Source: Reyranella sp.
GTDB lineage: Bacteria; Pseudomonadota; Alphaproteobacteria; Reyranellales; Reyranellaceae
Reading direction: 5' to 3'
Assembly: GCF_030651995.1 (NCBI RefSeq)
Contig: NZ_JAUSBN010000079.1
Coordinates: 1-64,000, forward strand
Length of the DNA stretch: 64,000 nucleotides
Under the pieces are notes generated by a model, which saw nothing but the letters and a program-made list of their open reading frames with translations, was not told the DNA's origin and did no database searches. Within the stretch, counting starts at the first letter, position 1, and each line of letters begins with the position of its first letter. Shown here one piece after another: positions 35,984-45,490 of the stretch. Position numbers and translations under genes: made by a program.

Positions 35984-36864
35984 GCGAGCCGCTGTTCGAC
36001 AAGATCGCGCTGATCGGCATCGGGCTGATCGGCGGCTCGATCGCGCTGGAGGCCCGCAAGCGCGGCCTGGCCCGGTCGATCGTGGCGGCGACGCGCAGCG
36101 CCGAGACGGCGGCCCTCGCCAACAAGCTGAAGCTCGCCGATCATTGCGGCACCGATCTCGCGGAAGCCTGCCGGGACGCCGACCTTGTGATCGTCTGCAC
36201 CCCGGTCGGCGCCTGCGGCGCAGCGACGAAGGCCATCGCGTCGAGCCTGAAGCCGGGCTGCATCGTCTCGGACGTCGGCTCGGTGAAGCAGACCGTGATC
36301 GCCGATATGGCGCCGCACATCCCGAAGGGCGTGCATTTCGTGCCGGCCCATCCGGTCGCCGGCACCGAGAATTCCGGCCCCGAGGCCGCGCTGCTCGACC
36401 TGTTCCAGGGCCGCTGGTGCATCCTGACGCCGCTGCCCGACAGTGATGAGGCCGCCGTCGCCCGGCTCGAAGCCTTCTGGAAGGGGCTGGGCAGCCAGGT
36501 CGAGCGCATCGACCCCAAGGACCATGACCGCATCCTGGCCATCACCTCGCACCTGCCGCACCTGATCGCCTACACGATCGTCGGCACGGCCGACGATCTC
36601 GGCGGCCATCTCAACAGCGAGATCCTGAAGTTCGCCGCCGGCGGCTTCCGCGACTTCACGCGCATCGCCGCCTCCGATCCCACCATGTGGCGCGACGTGT
36701 TCATGAACAACCGCGAGGCCGTGCTCGAGGTGCTCCAGCGCTTCCAGGAAGATCTCTTCTACCTGCAGCGCGCCATTCGCTGGGGCGAGGGCGACAAGCT
36801 GTTCGACCTGTTCACGCGCACCCGCGAGATCCGCCGCGCCCTGATCCACCTCAACCAGGCCTAG
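35980..36864 (+). CDS. tyrC: Prephenate/arogenate (cyclohexadienyl) dehydrogenase
   Basis: A 294-residue NAD-dependent TyrA-family dehydrogenase without a fused mutase. It has the Rossmann motif IALIGIGLIGGSIALEARKRG, VSDVGSVKQ, the catalytic-His region HFVPAHPVAGTENSGPEAA, and ITSHLPHLIAY. Its start overlaps hisC. Substrate range (prephenate or arogenate) cannot be read from sequence by eye. tyrA is an equally valid symbol. Confidence 0.93.
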   Translation: MSEPLFDKIALIGIGLIGGSIALEARKRGLARSIVAATRSAETAALANKLKLADHCGTDLAEACRDADLVIVCTPVGACGAATKAIASSLKPGCIVSDVGSVKQTVIADMAPHIPKGVHFVPAHPVAGTENSGPEAALLDLFQGRWCILTPLPDSDEAAVARLEAFWKGLGSQVERIDPKDHDRILAITSHLPHLIAYTIVGTADDLGGHLNSEILKFAAGGFRDFTRIAASDPTMWRDVFMNNREAVLEVLQRFQEDLFYLQRAIRWGEGDKLFDLFTRTREIRRALIHLNQA

Positions 36865-36871
36865 TTCGGGC

Positions 36872-37426
36872 GTGGCCACGGCAAGGCCCACCAGCAGGCC
36901 CGGGTGGGTCTTCGGCTACGGTTCGCTGATGTGGAACCCCGGCTTCGCGACGCCCGAGACCCAGGCCGCGCGGCTGCAGGGCTGGCACCGCGCCTTCTGC
37001 ATCTACTCGGAACACTATCGCGGCACGCCACGGAGGCCGGGCCTGATTCTCGGCCTGCTGCCGGGCGGCTCCTGCCGCGGCCTGGCGCACCGTCTGCCGG
37101 CCGCCACCTACGACGAGGTGCGGCGCTACCTGATCCATCGCGAGATCGACAATGACGGGGTCTACGAGGAGACGGTGCGGCCGATCCGGCTCGACGACGG
37201 CCGGACCGTCCCGGCGCTGGTCTACCTCGCCGACCGGGCCCACCGGCAGTTCGCCGGCAAGCTGCCGGAGGCAGAGGCGTTGCGGCTGATCCGCCAGGGC
37301 CATGGCGCCACCGGCAGCAACCTCGACTATGTGCTCAACACCGTCACCCATCTCGGCGAGCTCGGCCTCAGAGACCGCTCGCTCGAGAGACTGGCCCGCG
37401 CCGCCGCCGGCGGCGCCGGGCCTTGA
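36872..37426 (+). CDS. ChaC-type gamma-glutamylcyclotransferase
   Basis: A 184-residue GGCT-fold enzyme. The glutathione-binding motif is VFGYGSLMWNPGF at the N-terminus, with RGLAHRLP, the acidic NDGVYEE segment carrying the probable catalytic Glu, and HGATGSNLDYVLNTVTHL. It is expected to cleave glutathione to 5-oxoproline and Cys-Gly in the cytosol. GTG start 7 bp after tyrC, so possibly transcribed with the aromatic cluster. It converges on the TetR gene. Confidence 0.9.
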   Translation: MATARPTSRPGWVFGYGSLMWNPGFATPETQAARLQGWHRAFCIYSEHYRGTPRRPGLILGLLPGGSCRGLAHRLPAATYDEVRRYLIHREIDNDGVYEETVRPIRLDDGRTVPALVYLADRAHRQFAGKLPEAEALRLIRQGHGATGSNLDYVLNTVTHLGELGLRDRSLERLARAAAGGAGP

Positions 37427-37430
37427 GCCG

Positions 37431-38057
37431 TTAGCGGCGCGCGGCCTCGGTCGCGAACACCGACTGGACGACGAAGCCGAGTTCGTCGCGCGCCTGGTCG
37501 ACCGACAGGCCCAGACGCTGGCGCAGCACGACCCAGCTTTCCGGCGCGATGGCCAGGGCGAGCGCCGTCAGCGTTCGCTGGCGCGACTCCGCCGGCAGCG
37601 CGCCCAGCTCGGGAGCGAAGGCCTGCGAGAGCTGTGCGGTGTTGGCGCTGTAGATCTTCGAGATCATGTCGGCGGCTTCCGGCGAGCGGCGCTGCAGGGT
37701 CTCGACGAAGGTCCACATCGGGCGGAGCTGCTCGTAGCGGTCTGCGCACTGGTTGATCATGCTGGCGATGCGCGTCTCGACGGGCCCGGCGGCCGCGATC
37801 TCCGGCGCCTCACCGACCAGCGCGGCCAGGACGCGGCCCAGCACGGCGACGTACAGCTCGGCGGTGTCGGCGAAATGCTGGAACACGGTGCGCGCGGAGA
37901 CACCGGCCATCTGGGCGATGTCGCGCACGATCGGCGCGACCTGCCCGGCCGCGGCGAGGGCCAGGGCCGATGCCACGATCGATTCGCGCGTGCGGGCGAC
38001 GCGGTCACCCCGACCGGCCGTGTGAGGCTGCTTCGTGTGCAGGGTCTGACCGTCCAT
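37431..38057 (-). CDS. TetR-family transcriptional regulator
   Basis: A 208-residue regulator. The HTH lies in TRESIVASALALAAAGQVAPIVRDIAQMAGVSARTVFQHFADTAELYVAVL near residues 20-72, followed by a helical ligand domain. ATG at 38057 has GGGGAG upstream. It is divergent from metC with about 170 bp between; the target is unknown and may be itself or metC. Confidence 0.88.
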   Translation of the reverse strand: MDGQTLHTKQPHTAGRGDRVARTRESIVASALALAAAGQVAPIVRDIAQMAGVSARTVFQHFADTAELYVAVLGRVLAALVGEAPEIAAAGPVETRIASMINQCADRYEQLRPMWTFVETLQRRSPEAADMISKIYSANTAQLSQAFAPELGALPAESRQRTLTALALAIAPESWVVLRQRLGLSVDQARDELGFVVQSVFATEAARR

Positions 38058-38229
38058 TCCTGACTCCCCAGCGAGTGTTTGCCGTCTCGTCGGCAACCTT
38101 GCCGATCCTTGAAGATATGGCGAGCAAATCACTATATATGAAGCTACTAGTGCATCCTCATTTCAAGTGCTGCGATGCGCTATAAGGGCGCGTTCGACGT
38201 AAGATTCGTGTAAGCCGACGGTGCCCCGG

Positions 38230-39384
38230 ATGTCTGAGAAAAAGTTTGCCCCCGCTTCTCTTGCCGCACAAGCGATGGGGTGGATCGACCCGGTCACCAA
38301 GGCGGTCGTGCCGCCCATCCACATGGCCAGCACCTATCTGCGCGACGAGGACAACGGATACCGCTCGGGCCGCATCTATGCGCGCGCCGACAATCCCACG
38401 TTCGACCAGGCCGAGGCAACGCTGACGGCGCTCGAAGGCGGCGCGAAGTCCCTGATCTTCTCGTCGGGCATGAGTGCCGCGACTGCCTGTTTTCTGGCCT
38501 TGTCGCCGGGTGACCATGTCGTGACCTCTAAAGTCATGTATTGGGCGCTGCGCAACTGGCTAATGACCTTCGCGACCCAGTGGGGCCTCAAGGTCGAGTT
38601 CGTCGACACCGACAGGACCGACCAGGTGGCGGCGGCCGTGAAACCCGGCATCACCAGGCTGGTCTGGATCGAGACGCCGGCCAATCCGACCTGGAGCGTG
38701 TCCGACATCGCCGCGATCGCCGAGATCGCCCACAAGGCCGGGGCGTTGCTGGGCGTCGATTCGACGGTCGCGACGCCGGTGCTGACGCGGCCGATCGAGC
38801 ATGGCGCCGACATCGTCATGCATTCGGCCACCAAGTACCTGAACGGCCATTCCGACATCATCGCCGGCGCGCTCACCGGTGCGCACGACGACGCCTACTG
38901 GGCGAAGCTCCGGACCATCCGCTCGCAACTCGGAACCATTCTCGGCCAGACCGAAGCCTGGCTGCTGATGCGAGGCATGCGCACCCTCTACCCGCGCGTG
39001 GCCTGGGCCTGCAAGTCGGCGCAGAATCTCGCCGAGAAGTTCGCCGAGCATCCGATGGTGGAACAGGTCCTTTATCCCGGCCTGCCATCCTTCGCCGGCC
39101 ATGCCGCGGCAGCGCGCCAGATGAAAGGCGGCTTCGGCGGCATGCTGTCGGTGCGGGTGAAGGGCGGCGAGCGTGCGGCCATCGCCACGGCGGCGCGCGT
39201 CGAACTGTGGAAACGCGCCACCTCGCTGGGCGGCGTCGAAAGCCTGATCGAACATCGTGCCAGCATCGAGGGGCCGGGTACGCCCTGTCCGCCCGATCTG
39301 TTGCGGCTGTCGGTCGGTGTCGAGGAGAGCGGCGACCTGTTCGACGATCTCGACCAGGCCCTGAAGCGCGCCCACAACGCCTGA
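38230..39384 (+). CDS. metC: Cystathionine beta-lyase (trans-sulfuration PLP enzyme)
   Basis: A 384-residue Cys/Met-metabolism PLP enzyme. The PLP lysine is in [13 protein letters not shown] (K202), with SSGMSAAT and [14 protein letters not shown] as family landmarks. It should convert cystathionine to homocysteine, pyruvate and ammonia; relatives also act on other C-S substrates. ATG at 38230 is used, and GTG at 38221 is an in-frame alternative. No SAM-II aptamer is seen upstream. Confidence 0.9.
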   Translation: MSEKKFAPASLAAQAMGWIDPVTKAVVPPIHMASTYLRDEDNGYRSGRIYARADNPTFDQAEATLTALEGGAKSLIFSSGMSAATACFLALSPGDHVVTSKVMYWALRNWLMTFATQWGLKVEFVDTDRTDQVAAAVKPGITRLVWIETPANPTWSVSDIAAIAEIAHKAGALLGVDSTVATPVLTRPIEHGADIVMHSATKYLNGHSDIIAGALTGAHDDAYWAKLRTIRSQLGTILGQTEAWLLMRGMRTLYPRVAWACKSAQNLAEKFAEHPMVEQVLYPGLPSFAGHAAAARQMKGGFGGMLSVRVKGGERAAIATAARVELWKRATSLGGVESLIEHRASIEGPGTPCPPDLLRLSVGVEESGDLFDDLDQALKRAHNA

Positions 39385-39386
39385 TC

Positions 39387-39467
39387 CGTCGTCTCGACCG
39401 GAGCGCCCCTCGAGTACCCTCGGGGTAAACTCCACTCCGCACCTTCGGTGCTTCGGTCGAGACGACG
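39387..39467. repeat. Palindromic repeat, family C (copy 1), with inserted module
   Basis: Perfect 14-bp outer arms CGTCGTCTCGACCG (39387-39400) and CGGTCGAGACGACG (39454-39467). The interior carries the CCCCTCGAG-TAC-CCTCGGGG plus TAAACTCC module seen in the family A repeats, and a small ACCTTCGGTGC hairpin. It lies between two tail-facing genes. Confidence 0.8.
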
Positions 39468-39482
39468 AGATTTGCTAAACGC

Positions 39483-40640
39483 TCACGTCGTCGTACCAAA
39501 CACCGAGCCAAGCCCCGCGCCGATGCGCTCGTTCATCATCTCGATCGAGCCGTCGGTGTAGGCCGCGATCTTGGCGCCCGCGAGATGGCGGGCGAGCGGG
39601 TAATCGGCGCGCAGGCCGTTGGCGCCCATCGCCTGGATGCAGTCGGCGATGCGCTGCACGGCCATGTCGGTCGCGAACTTCTTGGCATATGCAGCCGGCA
39701 GCACGGCGTCGGCGCCTTCGTCGATCAGGCGCGCGGCGCGATAGCAGAGCAGGCGTGCGGCCTCGAGGTCGGTCGCGGCATCGACCAGTTTCCAGCGCAC
39801 GCCCTGATGCTCGATCACCGGCTGGCCGAAGGTCCGGCGCTGCTGCGTGTAGCGCACCGCCGTCTCCAGCGACGCCTGCAGCATGCCGCAGCACATGGCC
39901 GCCACATAGGCACGGGCGCCGTTGATGCCGGCCAGCGCCGCCTTGAAGGCCTTGCCCGGCGGATGCAGCACCGCCTCGTCGGGCGCGAAATAGTCGACCA
40001 GACGGAAGCCGCCGACCCCGATCGCGTGGCCGCCATGCAGCTCGAACGGCTTCTCGCGATGGAAGCCGGGCCGTTCCGCCTCGATGGCGAGGCAGATGAT
40101 GCCGCGATAGCCCTGCGCCTTGTCGGTCTGCGCGTAGGCAACGGAAAGGCCCGCGACCGCGGCGTTGGTGATCCAGGCCTTGGCGCCGTTCACCTTCCAG
40201 CCGCCCTCGACCCTCACGGCTTCCATTTCGAGGCCGCCGAAGTCGCTGCCGACGCCAGGCTCACTGAGACCCGCGCAGCCGATCAGGTCGCCGGTCAGCA
40301 TGCGCGGCAGCAGGCGTGCGACCTGGGCCGGCTGGCCGTCGCGGGCGAAGCGCGTACAGGCATTGTGATGGTTGATCAGGGCGAAGGCGAAGGCGAAGTC
40401 GTGCCGCGCGATCTCCTCGAAGGCGCGCAGCTTGCAGGAGAAGGACAGGCCCTGCCCGCCATGCTTCTTCGCCAGCTCGATCGTGTTGAGGCCGAGGGCA
40501 CAGGCCGCCCTGATGGTCTCGAGCGGATAGCGGCGCTCCCATTCCCAGCGCGCGGCGTTGGGCGCGACCTGTTCTTCGGCGAACGTCTTGGCGCGCGCCA
40601 CGACGGCGCGCTCTTCGGGGGTGAGGACTTCATCGAGCAT
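39483..40640 (-). CDS. Acyl-CoA dehydrogenase
   Basis: A 385-residue flavoprotein of the acyl-CoA dehydrogenase family. It has an N-terminal helical domain, GCAGLSEPGVGSDFGGLEMEA and WKVNGAKAWITNAAVAG (FAD-binding middle), RRTFGQPVIEHQGVRWKL, and a C-terminal helical part with YTDGSIEMMNERIGAG near the position of the catalytic base in relatives. Substrate chain length is not predictable. ATG at 40640 is chosen; the frame extends further upstream only by reading antisense through the tRNA gene. Confidence 0.92.
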   Translation of the reverse strand: MLDEVLTPEERAVVARAKTFAEEQVAPNAARWEWERRYPLETIRAACALGLNTIELAKKHGGQGLSFSCKLRAFEEIARHDFAFAFALINHHNACTRFARDGQPAQVARLLPRMLTGDLIGCAGLSEPGVGSDFGGLEMEAVRVEGGWKVNGAKAWITNAAVAGLSVAYAQTDKAQGYRGIICLAIEAERPGFHREKPFELHGGHAIGVGGFRLVDYFAPDEAVLHPPGKAFKAALAGINGARAYVAAMCCGMLQASLETAVRYTQQRRTFGQPVIEHQGVRWKLVDAATDLEAARLLCYRAARLIDEGADAVLPAAYAKKFATDMAVQRIADCIQAMGANGLRADYPLARHLAGAKIAAYTDGSIEMMNERIGAGLGSVFGTTT

Positions 40641-40697
40641 ATGCCTGAGATACACGATTGGACCTCGGGCGCAACCGCGCGCTAGAATGGGGCCAAT

Positions 40698-40772
40698 GCG
40701 GGTGTAGCTCAGTGGTAGAGCGTCGGCTTCCCAAGCCGTAGGTCGCGGGTTCGAATCCCGTCGCCCGCTCCA
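40698..40772 (+). tRNA. tRNA-Gly (anticodon CCC)
   Basis: A complete cloverleaf: acceptor arms GCGGGTG and CGCCCGC (7 bp with one G-T), D-arm GCTCAGTGGTAGAGC, anticodon loop TTCCCAA, T-arm CGGGTTCGAATCCCG, discriminator T and encoded CCA. It matches the layout of E. coli glyU. Confidence 0.98.
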
Positions 40773-40871
40773 TCTACTTTCACGGCCGGCGACGTGAGCC
40801 GGCAATAGCGGTTTCCGTGACAATCGGGGAGCCGGCCGCTTGTCTGCTCCCGGTCGTGACTGAAGGCTGCG

Positions 40872-41987
40872 TCACCGCGAGACGACCGGTGGAAGGCTCG
40901 ACGCGGCCAGCCGTGCGAGGTCGCTCTGGCTGCGTACGCCGGTCTTGTCGAAAATGCTCTGCAGGTGCGATCGCACGGTGGTTGCCGACAATCCGAAATT
41001 GCGCGCTACCTCCGGCACGCCGCCGAACTGCAGCAGGCCGGTGAAGACCTGGAATTCTCGAGGTGTCAGGCCATAGAGCTGCGCGAGGGCTTGCATGGGC
41101 GGCATTTCGTCGGCGACGACCGGGCGCATGAACAGTGCGCACGCGGCCCCTGACACCGGGGCCAGGCGCCCCTTCGGGGCGAGCGACACGAGATAGGCAA
41201 TGAAGGGCCGGTCATCGGGCGACGAGACGGGGAACTCGCCAACCGGGCCTCCGTTGCGCAGGCCGCGCAGGGCGGCGTTCAGGCTTTCCGTGGCGATACC
41301 GTCGCGAAAGGCGAGGCGCCCGCCGGCCTTGGCAACCGGTCCATTCCCCTCGATCAGGACCCGCGACGCCGCGTTGGCGAACAGCACGACGCCCGCCGCA
41401 TCGAGCAGCCACACCGCATCGGACATTGCATCGAAGGTCGCGGCCAGCGCCGTGCCCTGCGCGCGCACGCCGTCGAACAGGCGGGCGATCGTCACGGCAC
41501 GCCGTACATGGGGCGAAACGAGTTCCATGCGCCGGATCTCGCCCTCGCCCGCCAGACCTTCATGGTCGTGCCGCGTCACGCCGAACATGCCGACCACCGA
41601 CGCACTCTTGGCGAGAATCGTCACGACCACATCGTGAAAGCGCTGCGGCGCCGCCCACTCCGCGTAAATGGGCGTCCTGCGATACTCTTCGATGTCCATC
41701 ACGCGCGACAGCGCGGTCGCCGAACCGACATCCATGAAAGCGGTGAGCGGCAGCACCGGATTGATGTGCACGTACTTCTCGAAATAGAGCCGCGTCCAGT
41801 CCGGATCGACATTGTAGGACTGGAGAAAGCCTCCCGCGCCGGATCGATAGTCCTGGTGGAGGAGGAGGGCGCTCGATCCGCCCACGTAGCGCGAGAGTTG
41901 CCCGAGCGCGTCCGTCCATTTCCCAGGGTCGAGGATACAGTCGTAGAGCGCCCCAATCGCGTCCGAGAATGCCTCTTCTTCCCTCAA
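40872..41987 (-). CDS. LuxR-type HTH transcriptional regulator
   Basis: A 371-residue protein with a C-terminal LuxR HTH (LTPREFQVFTGLLQFGGVPEVARNFGLSATTVRSHLQSIFDKTGVRSQSDLARLA) and an N-terminal sensory region containing a PAS-like segment (FDAMSDAVWLLDAAGVVLFANAAS). No receiver aspartate or quorum-sensing signal domain is evident. The start appears to be TTG at 41987 behind a G-rich stretch, as no ATG or GTG keeps the N-terminus. It is divergent from the propeller-RTX gene and is a candidate regulator of it. Confidence 0.85.
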   Translation of the reverse strand: MREEEAFSDAIGALYDCILDPGKWTDALGQLSRYVGGSSALLLHQDYRSGAGGFLQSYNVDPDWTRLYFEKYVHINPVLPLTAFMDVGSATALSRVMDIEEYRRTPIYAEWAAPQRFHDVVVTILAKSASVVGMFGVTRHDHEGLAGEGEIRRMELVSPHVRRAVTIARLFDGVRAQGTALAATFDAMSDAVWLLDAAGVVLFANAASRVLIEGNGPVAKAGGRLAFRDGIATESLNAALRGLRNGGPVGEFPVSSPDDRPFIAYLVSLAPKGRLAPVSGAACALFMRPVVADEMPPMQALAQLYGLTPREFQVFTGLLQFGGVPEVARNFGLSATTVRSHLQSIFDKTGVRSQSDLARLAASSLPPVVSR

Positions 41988-42054
41988 GCCCGCCCCCGTT
42001 TGCCCCGTGCTTCGAGACTAACAGAAGGGACGCTGGTCCAAAGTCCCGGTTCTG

Positions 42055-42067
42055 TGATCAGCGATCA
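42055..42067. promoter_or_regulatory. Inverted repeat between the LuxR-type regulator and the RTX gene
   Basis: A perfect 5+3+5 inverted repeat (TGATC-AGC-GATCA) in the 204-bp divergent intergenic region. It could be an operator for the LuxR-type protein, but short GATC palindromes also arise by chance. The RTX gene has a GGGGAGG ribosome-binding site just before its ATG. Confidence 0.25.
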
Positions 42068-42191
42068 TGGAATTCTCCGGATTGATCGCAACCGGCAGCT
42101 CGCCCTCCCACGATCGTAGGTAGCGGCCCCTTCCCGGCCTGCCTAGCGTTCCAACGGCGGTCCGACAGTCGCGGATCCGCGGGGAGGCTTC

Positions 42192-45100
42192 ATGGCGTTC
42201 ATCAGTGGCTCCGGCAGCGTGTCGAATTCCCTCCTTCCCGGCATTCGTGCCCTTCCCACCGTCGCCGTCCTTGCGGATGGCCGCTTCCTCGTCACATGGA
42301 TGGACGACACCGAAAAAACACTGCAGCCCGATGGCAATCCCCCGCCGGTGCCAGGCACCGACCTGACTGCCTATCTGGCCAATGGCTGGCAGATCAGTGC
42401 CCGCCTGTTCGCGGCCGATGGAACCGCCCTCGGTTCCGAGTTCAGGGTGCACAGCCTCGGCGGAGTCACGCCCCAGGACCAATTCCGGCCCCAGGTCGTT
42501 GCGCTGGAGAACGGGACATTCCTGCTGGCCTACGAGACGATGTGGCGCACGCCATCCGACGACCCGATCCACGTCATCGGCGAGGTGCCGGAGCTTCCAC
42601 CCTATCGGGCGATAGCCGGCCGGATCGTCACTCCCCAGGAAGGAGCGCCGCCTGCCGTCTCCTCGGAATTCTTCATCTACACGCGAGACCATACCCAGAC
42701 ACTGCTCGACGATCTGGCAATCGACGCCGACGGAAACTGGGTCGCCGCCCTCAGCCACTATCACGGCTTCTGGGACGTCCTCCAAGAGCGGTACACCACC
42801 TACAACGAGGAGGTCGGCTCCATCGCGCAGGGCGAACCGCAAGCCACCATCGTCTACGACACAGAGCATGCGCTTGGGTTCGGCATCACGACCGACGACA
42901 ATGTGAAGCTCGCCCCGCTCTCCGGTGGCGGCCATGTAATTGCCTGGCAGCAGCGCGAAGCACTGGGGCCTGGCTACAACTTCAATTTCAACTACGACAT
43001 CTACGCCCAGGTGCTCGACGCACCGGGTGGCGACAGCATCGCAATTCCCGTGGCCGTCGCCACGGGCCAGCAATACGAAGTCGAAGTCGCCGCGCTGGGC
43101 ACCGGCAACTTCATCGTGACCTGGATCGACGGGCCGAACGGCACGACGCGCGGACGCGTCTTCGATCCCCTCGGTAATGCCGTAACGCCGACCTTGAGCC
43201 TCATCGGTCCCGGTTACCACCACAGCTTCGACGCGATCAGCCTGATCGACGGCGGGTTCGCGTTGACGTGGGTATCGGGCCAGGCCTTCGTCGGCACCGT
43301 CTATCTCGCCGCTTTCGGCCACGACGGCAGCTTGACCATGTCGCCGGCAGCGCTTGGTGTCGGCAGCCATCCACGAGTAGCCCAGCAGGCGGACGGCGAC
43401 CTGATCGTCGTCTCGCGCAACGAGGTGATGGAGTACCGGATCGCGAGCGGTGTTGAGTCCAATATCGCCCCTCAGTCGATCTCCCTGTCGACGGTCGCGC
43501 CGACGCCCGAGGACGCCGGGGCCGGGACTCTGGTCGGCACCCTGTCGGCCGTCGATCCCGACTCCCCGGCGCCCGCCACGTTCCAGGTCGTGGACCTTAC
43601 CGGCAGCTTCACGGTTGTCGGGACGGGCCTCTACCTGACCGGCACCAGCCTCGACTTCGAGACGAACCCGCTCCAGAGCGTGACCGTGCGGGCCACCGAT
43701 TCGAGCGGCAACAGCCTCGACCAGATCGTGACGTTTCAGGTCGCGGACGCCAACGACGAGCCGAGCGGAGTAGCCTTCACTTCGAGCGCATCGTCAATCG
43801 TGTCGCTGTTCGAGACCCCCCGCAACGGCGATGTCATCGGCCAGCTGGAAGCTGTCGATCAGGACCCGCTCGATGTCAACACGCTCACTCTGATAGACGA
43901 TGGCGGCGGCGCCTTCCGCCTGACCGCATCGGGTCAGCTCGTGGTTCGGGACCGTCTGATGTTCGACGCAGAGGGCGAACTGGGCGCCGTCAGCGGCGCG
44001 GTCATCGCGACCCGCAACGGCGTCGTTACCGGTCCGCTCTACTTTTCCGTGCACGTCGACGATGTGGTGTCGGAATTCACCACAGGGGATGCGCGCGACA
44101 ACGTGATCTTCGGCGGCGTCGGCGACGACACTCTGCAAGGCGGAGGGGGCAACGACCACCTTTACGGCGAACGCCGCTTCACCTTCGCACCCGGCGGGGC
44201 GGATCGCCTGATCGGAGACACGGGCGATGACATTCTGTTCGGCGGCGGAGGCAGCGACGTTCTGAACGGCGGCGACGGCAACGACGTGCTGGAAGGATCA
44301 GAGGGCGCCGACCGGCTGATGGGCCGCGACGGGGATGACGCCTTCATCTTCCGCTACGAAGCCGTGCCGCTCGGAGAGCTGGTCGACGGCGGCGCCGGAA
44401 CCGACGCCGTGTTCGTCAGCGGCTTCGCCGATCTCCGGAACGCCAAGCTCTTCAGCATCGAGGAGCTGCACTTCGATGCGGCCGTCGACGGCAGCGCGAC
44501 CTTGACGCAGGCGCAAGTCGCCGACATCGGCACGTTTGCCGGCAACCAGCTGGAACCCGGCCTGGCGGCGCCACGTGGCGGCGATGGGCAGCACACTCTT
44601 GTGGTCCATGCGGCGCCCGGCGGCACACTCGATCTCTCGAGCAAAACCATCGTGGATATCGACGAAGTTCAGCTCATCGGGACGAAGAAGGCCGACTCGC
44701 TCATCGGTACCTCCGGAGTCGATTCCCTCGTCGGCGGCGCCGGCGGCGATTGGATGGCCGGTGGCGGCGGCGACGATACCTACTTCGTCGGCAATGCGAG
44801 CGATACGATCGTCGAGCTGCCGGGAGAGGGCATCGATACCGTGCGCACGACGGTCGGCTACACGCTGGGAGCCAACCTCGAGAACCTGTCGCTCGAAGGG
44901 GTTCGCGGCCTGACCGGCATCGGCAACGACGCGGCGAATGTCATCAGCGGTTCCATAAACAACGACAAGATCTACGGGCGCTTGGGTGCCGATACCCTGT
45001 CGGGTGACGCCGGCAAGGACTGGTTCGTGTTCGACACCGCCCTCGGGGCGGGCAACGTCGACACTGTGCTCGATTTCACCGTCGGCAAGGACCGGGTCGT

Positions 45101-45323
45101 GCTCGAAAACGACGTCTTCACAGGACTGGCGCCGGGCAACCTGCTAGCCGGCATGTTCCGGAACGGCACTGCCGCAATGGATGCCGACGATCGCATCCTC
45201 TACGATTCCCCGACGGGTACCCTGTACTTCGACGCCGATGGCGCAGGCGCTGCCCTTGCGATTGAATTCGCCATCCTGTCACCCGGCCTCGCCCTCTCGC
45301 ATCAGAGCTTCCTGATCGTCTGA
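42192..45323 (+). CDS. Large secreted beta-propeller/cadherin-like/RTX protein
   Basis: A 1043-residue protein without an N-terminal signal peptide. Residues ~20-410 contain seven repeats ending in patterns such as ADGRFLVTWMDD, ENGTFLLAYET, GTGNFIVTWIDG and DGGFALTWVSG, consistent with a seven-bladed propeller. Two cadherin-like domains follow (~420-635; SAVDPDSPAP, DFETNP, VRATDSSGN). Two RTX calcium-binding blocks (about 635-720 and 815-990; GGVGDDTLQGGGGNDHL, GGGGSDVLNGGDGNDVLEG) lead to a C-terminal type I secretion signal region. It is probably exported by a type I system and may act as an adhesin or matrix protein. No exporter gene is adjacent. Confidence 0.9.
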   Translation: MAFISGSGSVSNSLLPGIRALPTVAVLADGRFLVTWMDDTEKTLQPDGNPPPVPGTDLTAYLANGWQISARLFAADGTALGSEFRVHSLGGVTPQDQFRPQVVALENGTFLLAYETMWRTPSDDPIHVIGEVPELPPYRAIAGRIVTPQEGAPPAVSSEFFIYTRDHTQTLLDDLAIDADGNWVAALSHYHGFWDVLQERYTTYNEEVGSIAQGEPQATIVYDTEHALGFGITTDDNVKLAPLSGGGHVIAWQQREALGPGYNFNFNYDIYAQVLDAPGGDSIAIPVAVATGQQYEVEVAALGTGNFIVTWIDGPNGTTRGRVFDPLGNAVTPTLSLIGPGYHHSFDAISLIDGGFALTWVSGQAFVGTVYLAAFGHDGSLTMSPAALGVGSHPRVAQQADGDLIVVSRNEVMEYRIASGVESNIAPQSISLSTVAPTPEDAGAGTLVGTLSAVDPDSPAPATFQVVDLTGSFTVVGTGLYLTGTSLDFETNPLQSVTVRATDSSGNSLDQIVTFQVADANDEPSGVAFTSSASSIVSLFETPRNGDVIGQLEAVDQDPLDVNTLTLIDDGGGAFRLTASGQLVVRDRLMFDAEGELGAVSGAVIATRNGVVTGPLYFSVHVDDVVSEFTTGDARDNVIFGGVGDDTLQGGGGNDHLYGERRFTFAPGGADRLIGDTGDDILFGGGGSDVLNGGDGNDVLEGSEGADRLMGRDGDDAFIFRYEAVPLGELVDGGAGTDAVFVSGFADLRNAKLFSIEELHFDAAVDGSATLTQAQVADIGTFAGNQLEPGLAAPRGGDGQHTLVVHAAPGGTLDLSSKTIVDIDEVQLIGTKKADSLIGTSGVDSLVGGAGGDWMAGGGGDDTYFVGNASDTIVELPGEGIDTVRTTVGYTLGANLENLSLEGVRGLTGIGNDAANVISGSINNDKIYGRLGADTLSGDAGKDWFVFDTALGAGNVDTVLDFTVGKDRVVLENDVFTGLAPGNLLAGMFRNGTAAMDADDRILYDSPTGTLYFDADGAGAALAIEFAILSPGLALSHQSFLIV

Positions 45324-45490
45324 CGCGCCATTCGCGGAGCGACACGACCGATGTGGATGCCGTGGGGTTGTGGGCCCCGAATACTGCCTCTAAGTTTGCG
45401 CGCCTCGATGCAATATCCGTGATCGGGAAACGCAACGCCGTCGCCCGGTTCCAGGCTGGACGAGCAATCTTTGTGGGCAGGGACGTCGTG

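Noticed and set aside
40641-40823. N-terminal extension of the acyl-CoA dehydrogenase frame (SGRRDSNPRPTAWEADALPL-type text)
   Set aside because: It is the antisense translation of the tRNA-Gly gene, a well-known artefact in automated annotation; the real protein starts at 40640.
45353-45490. N-terminal extension of the DpgC-like protein from GTG 45353
   Set aside because: The extra 46 residues do not resemble the family, and ATG 45491 has a better ribosome-binding site and gives the expected length.
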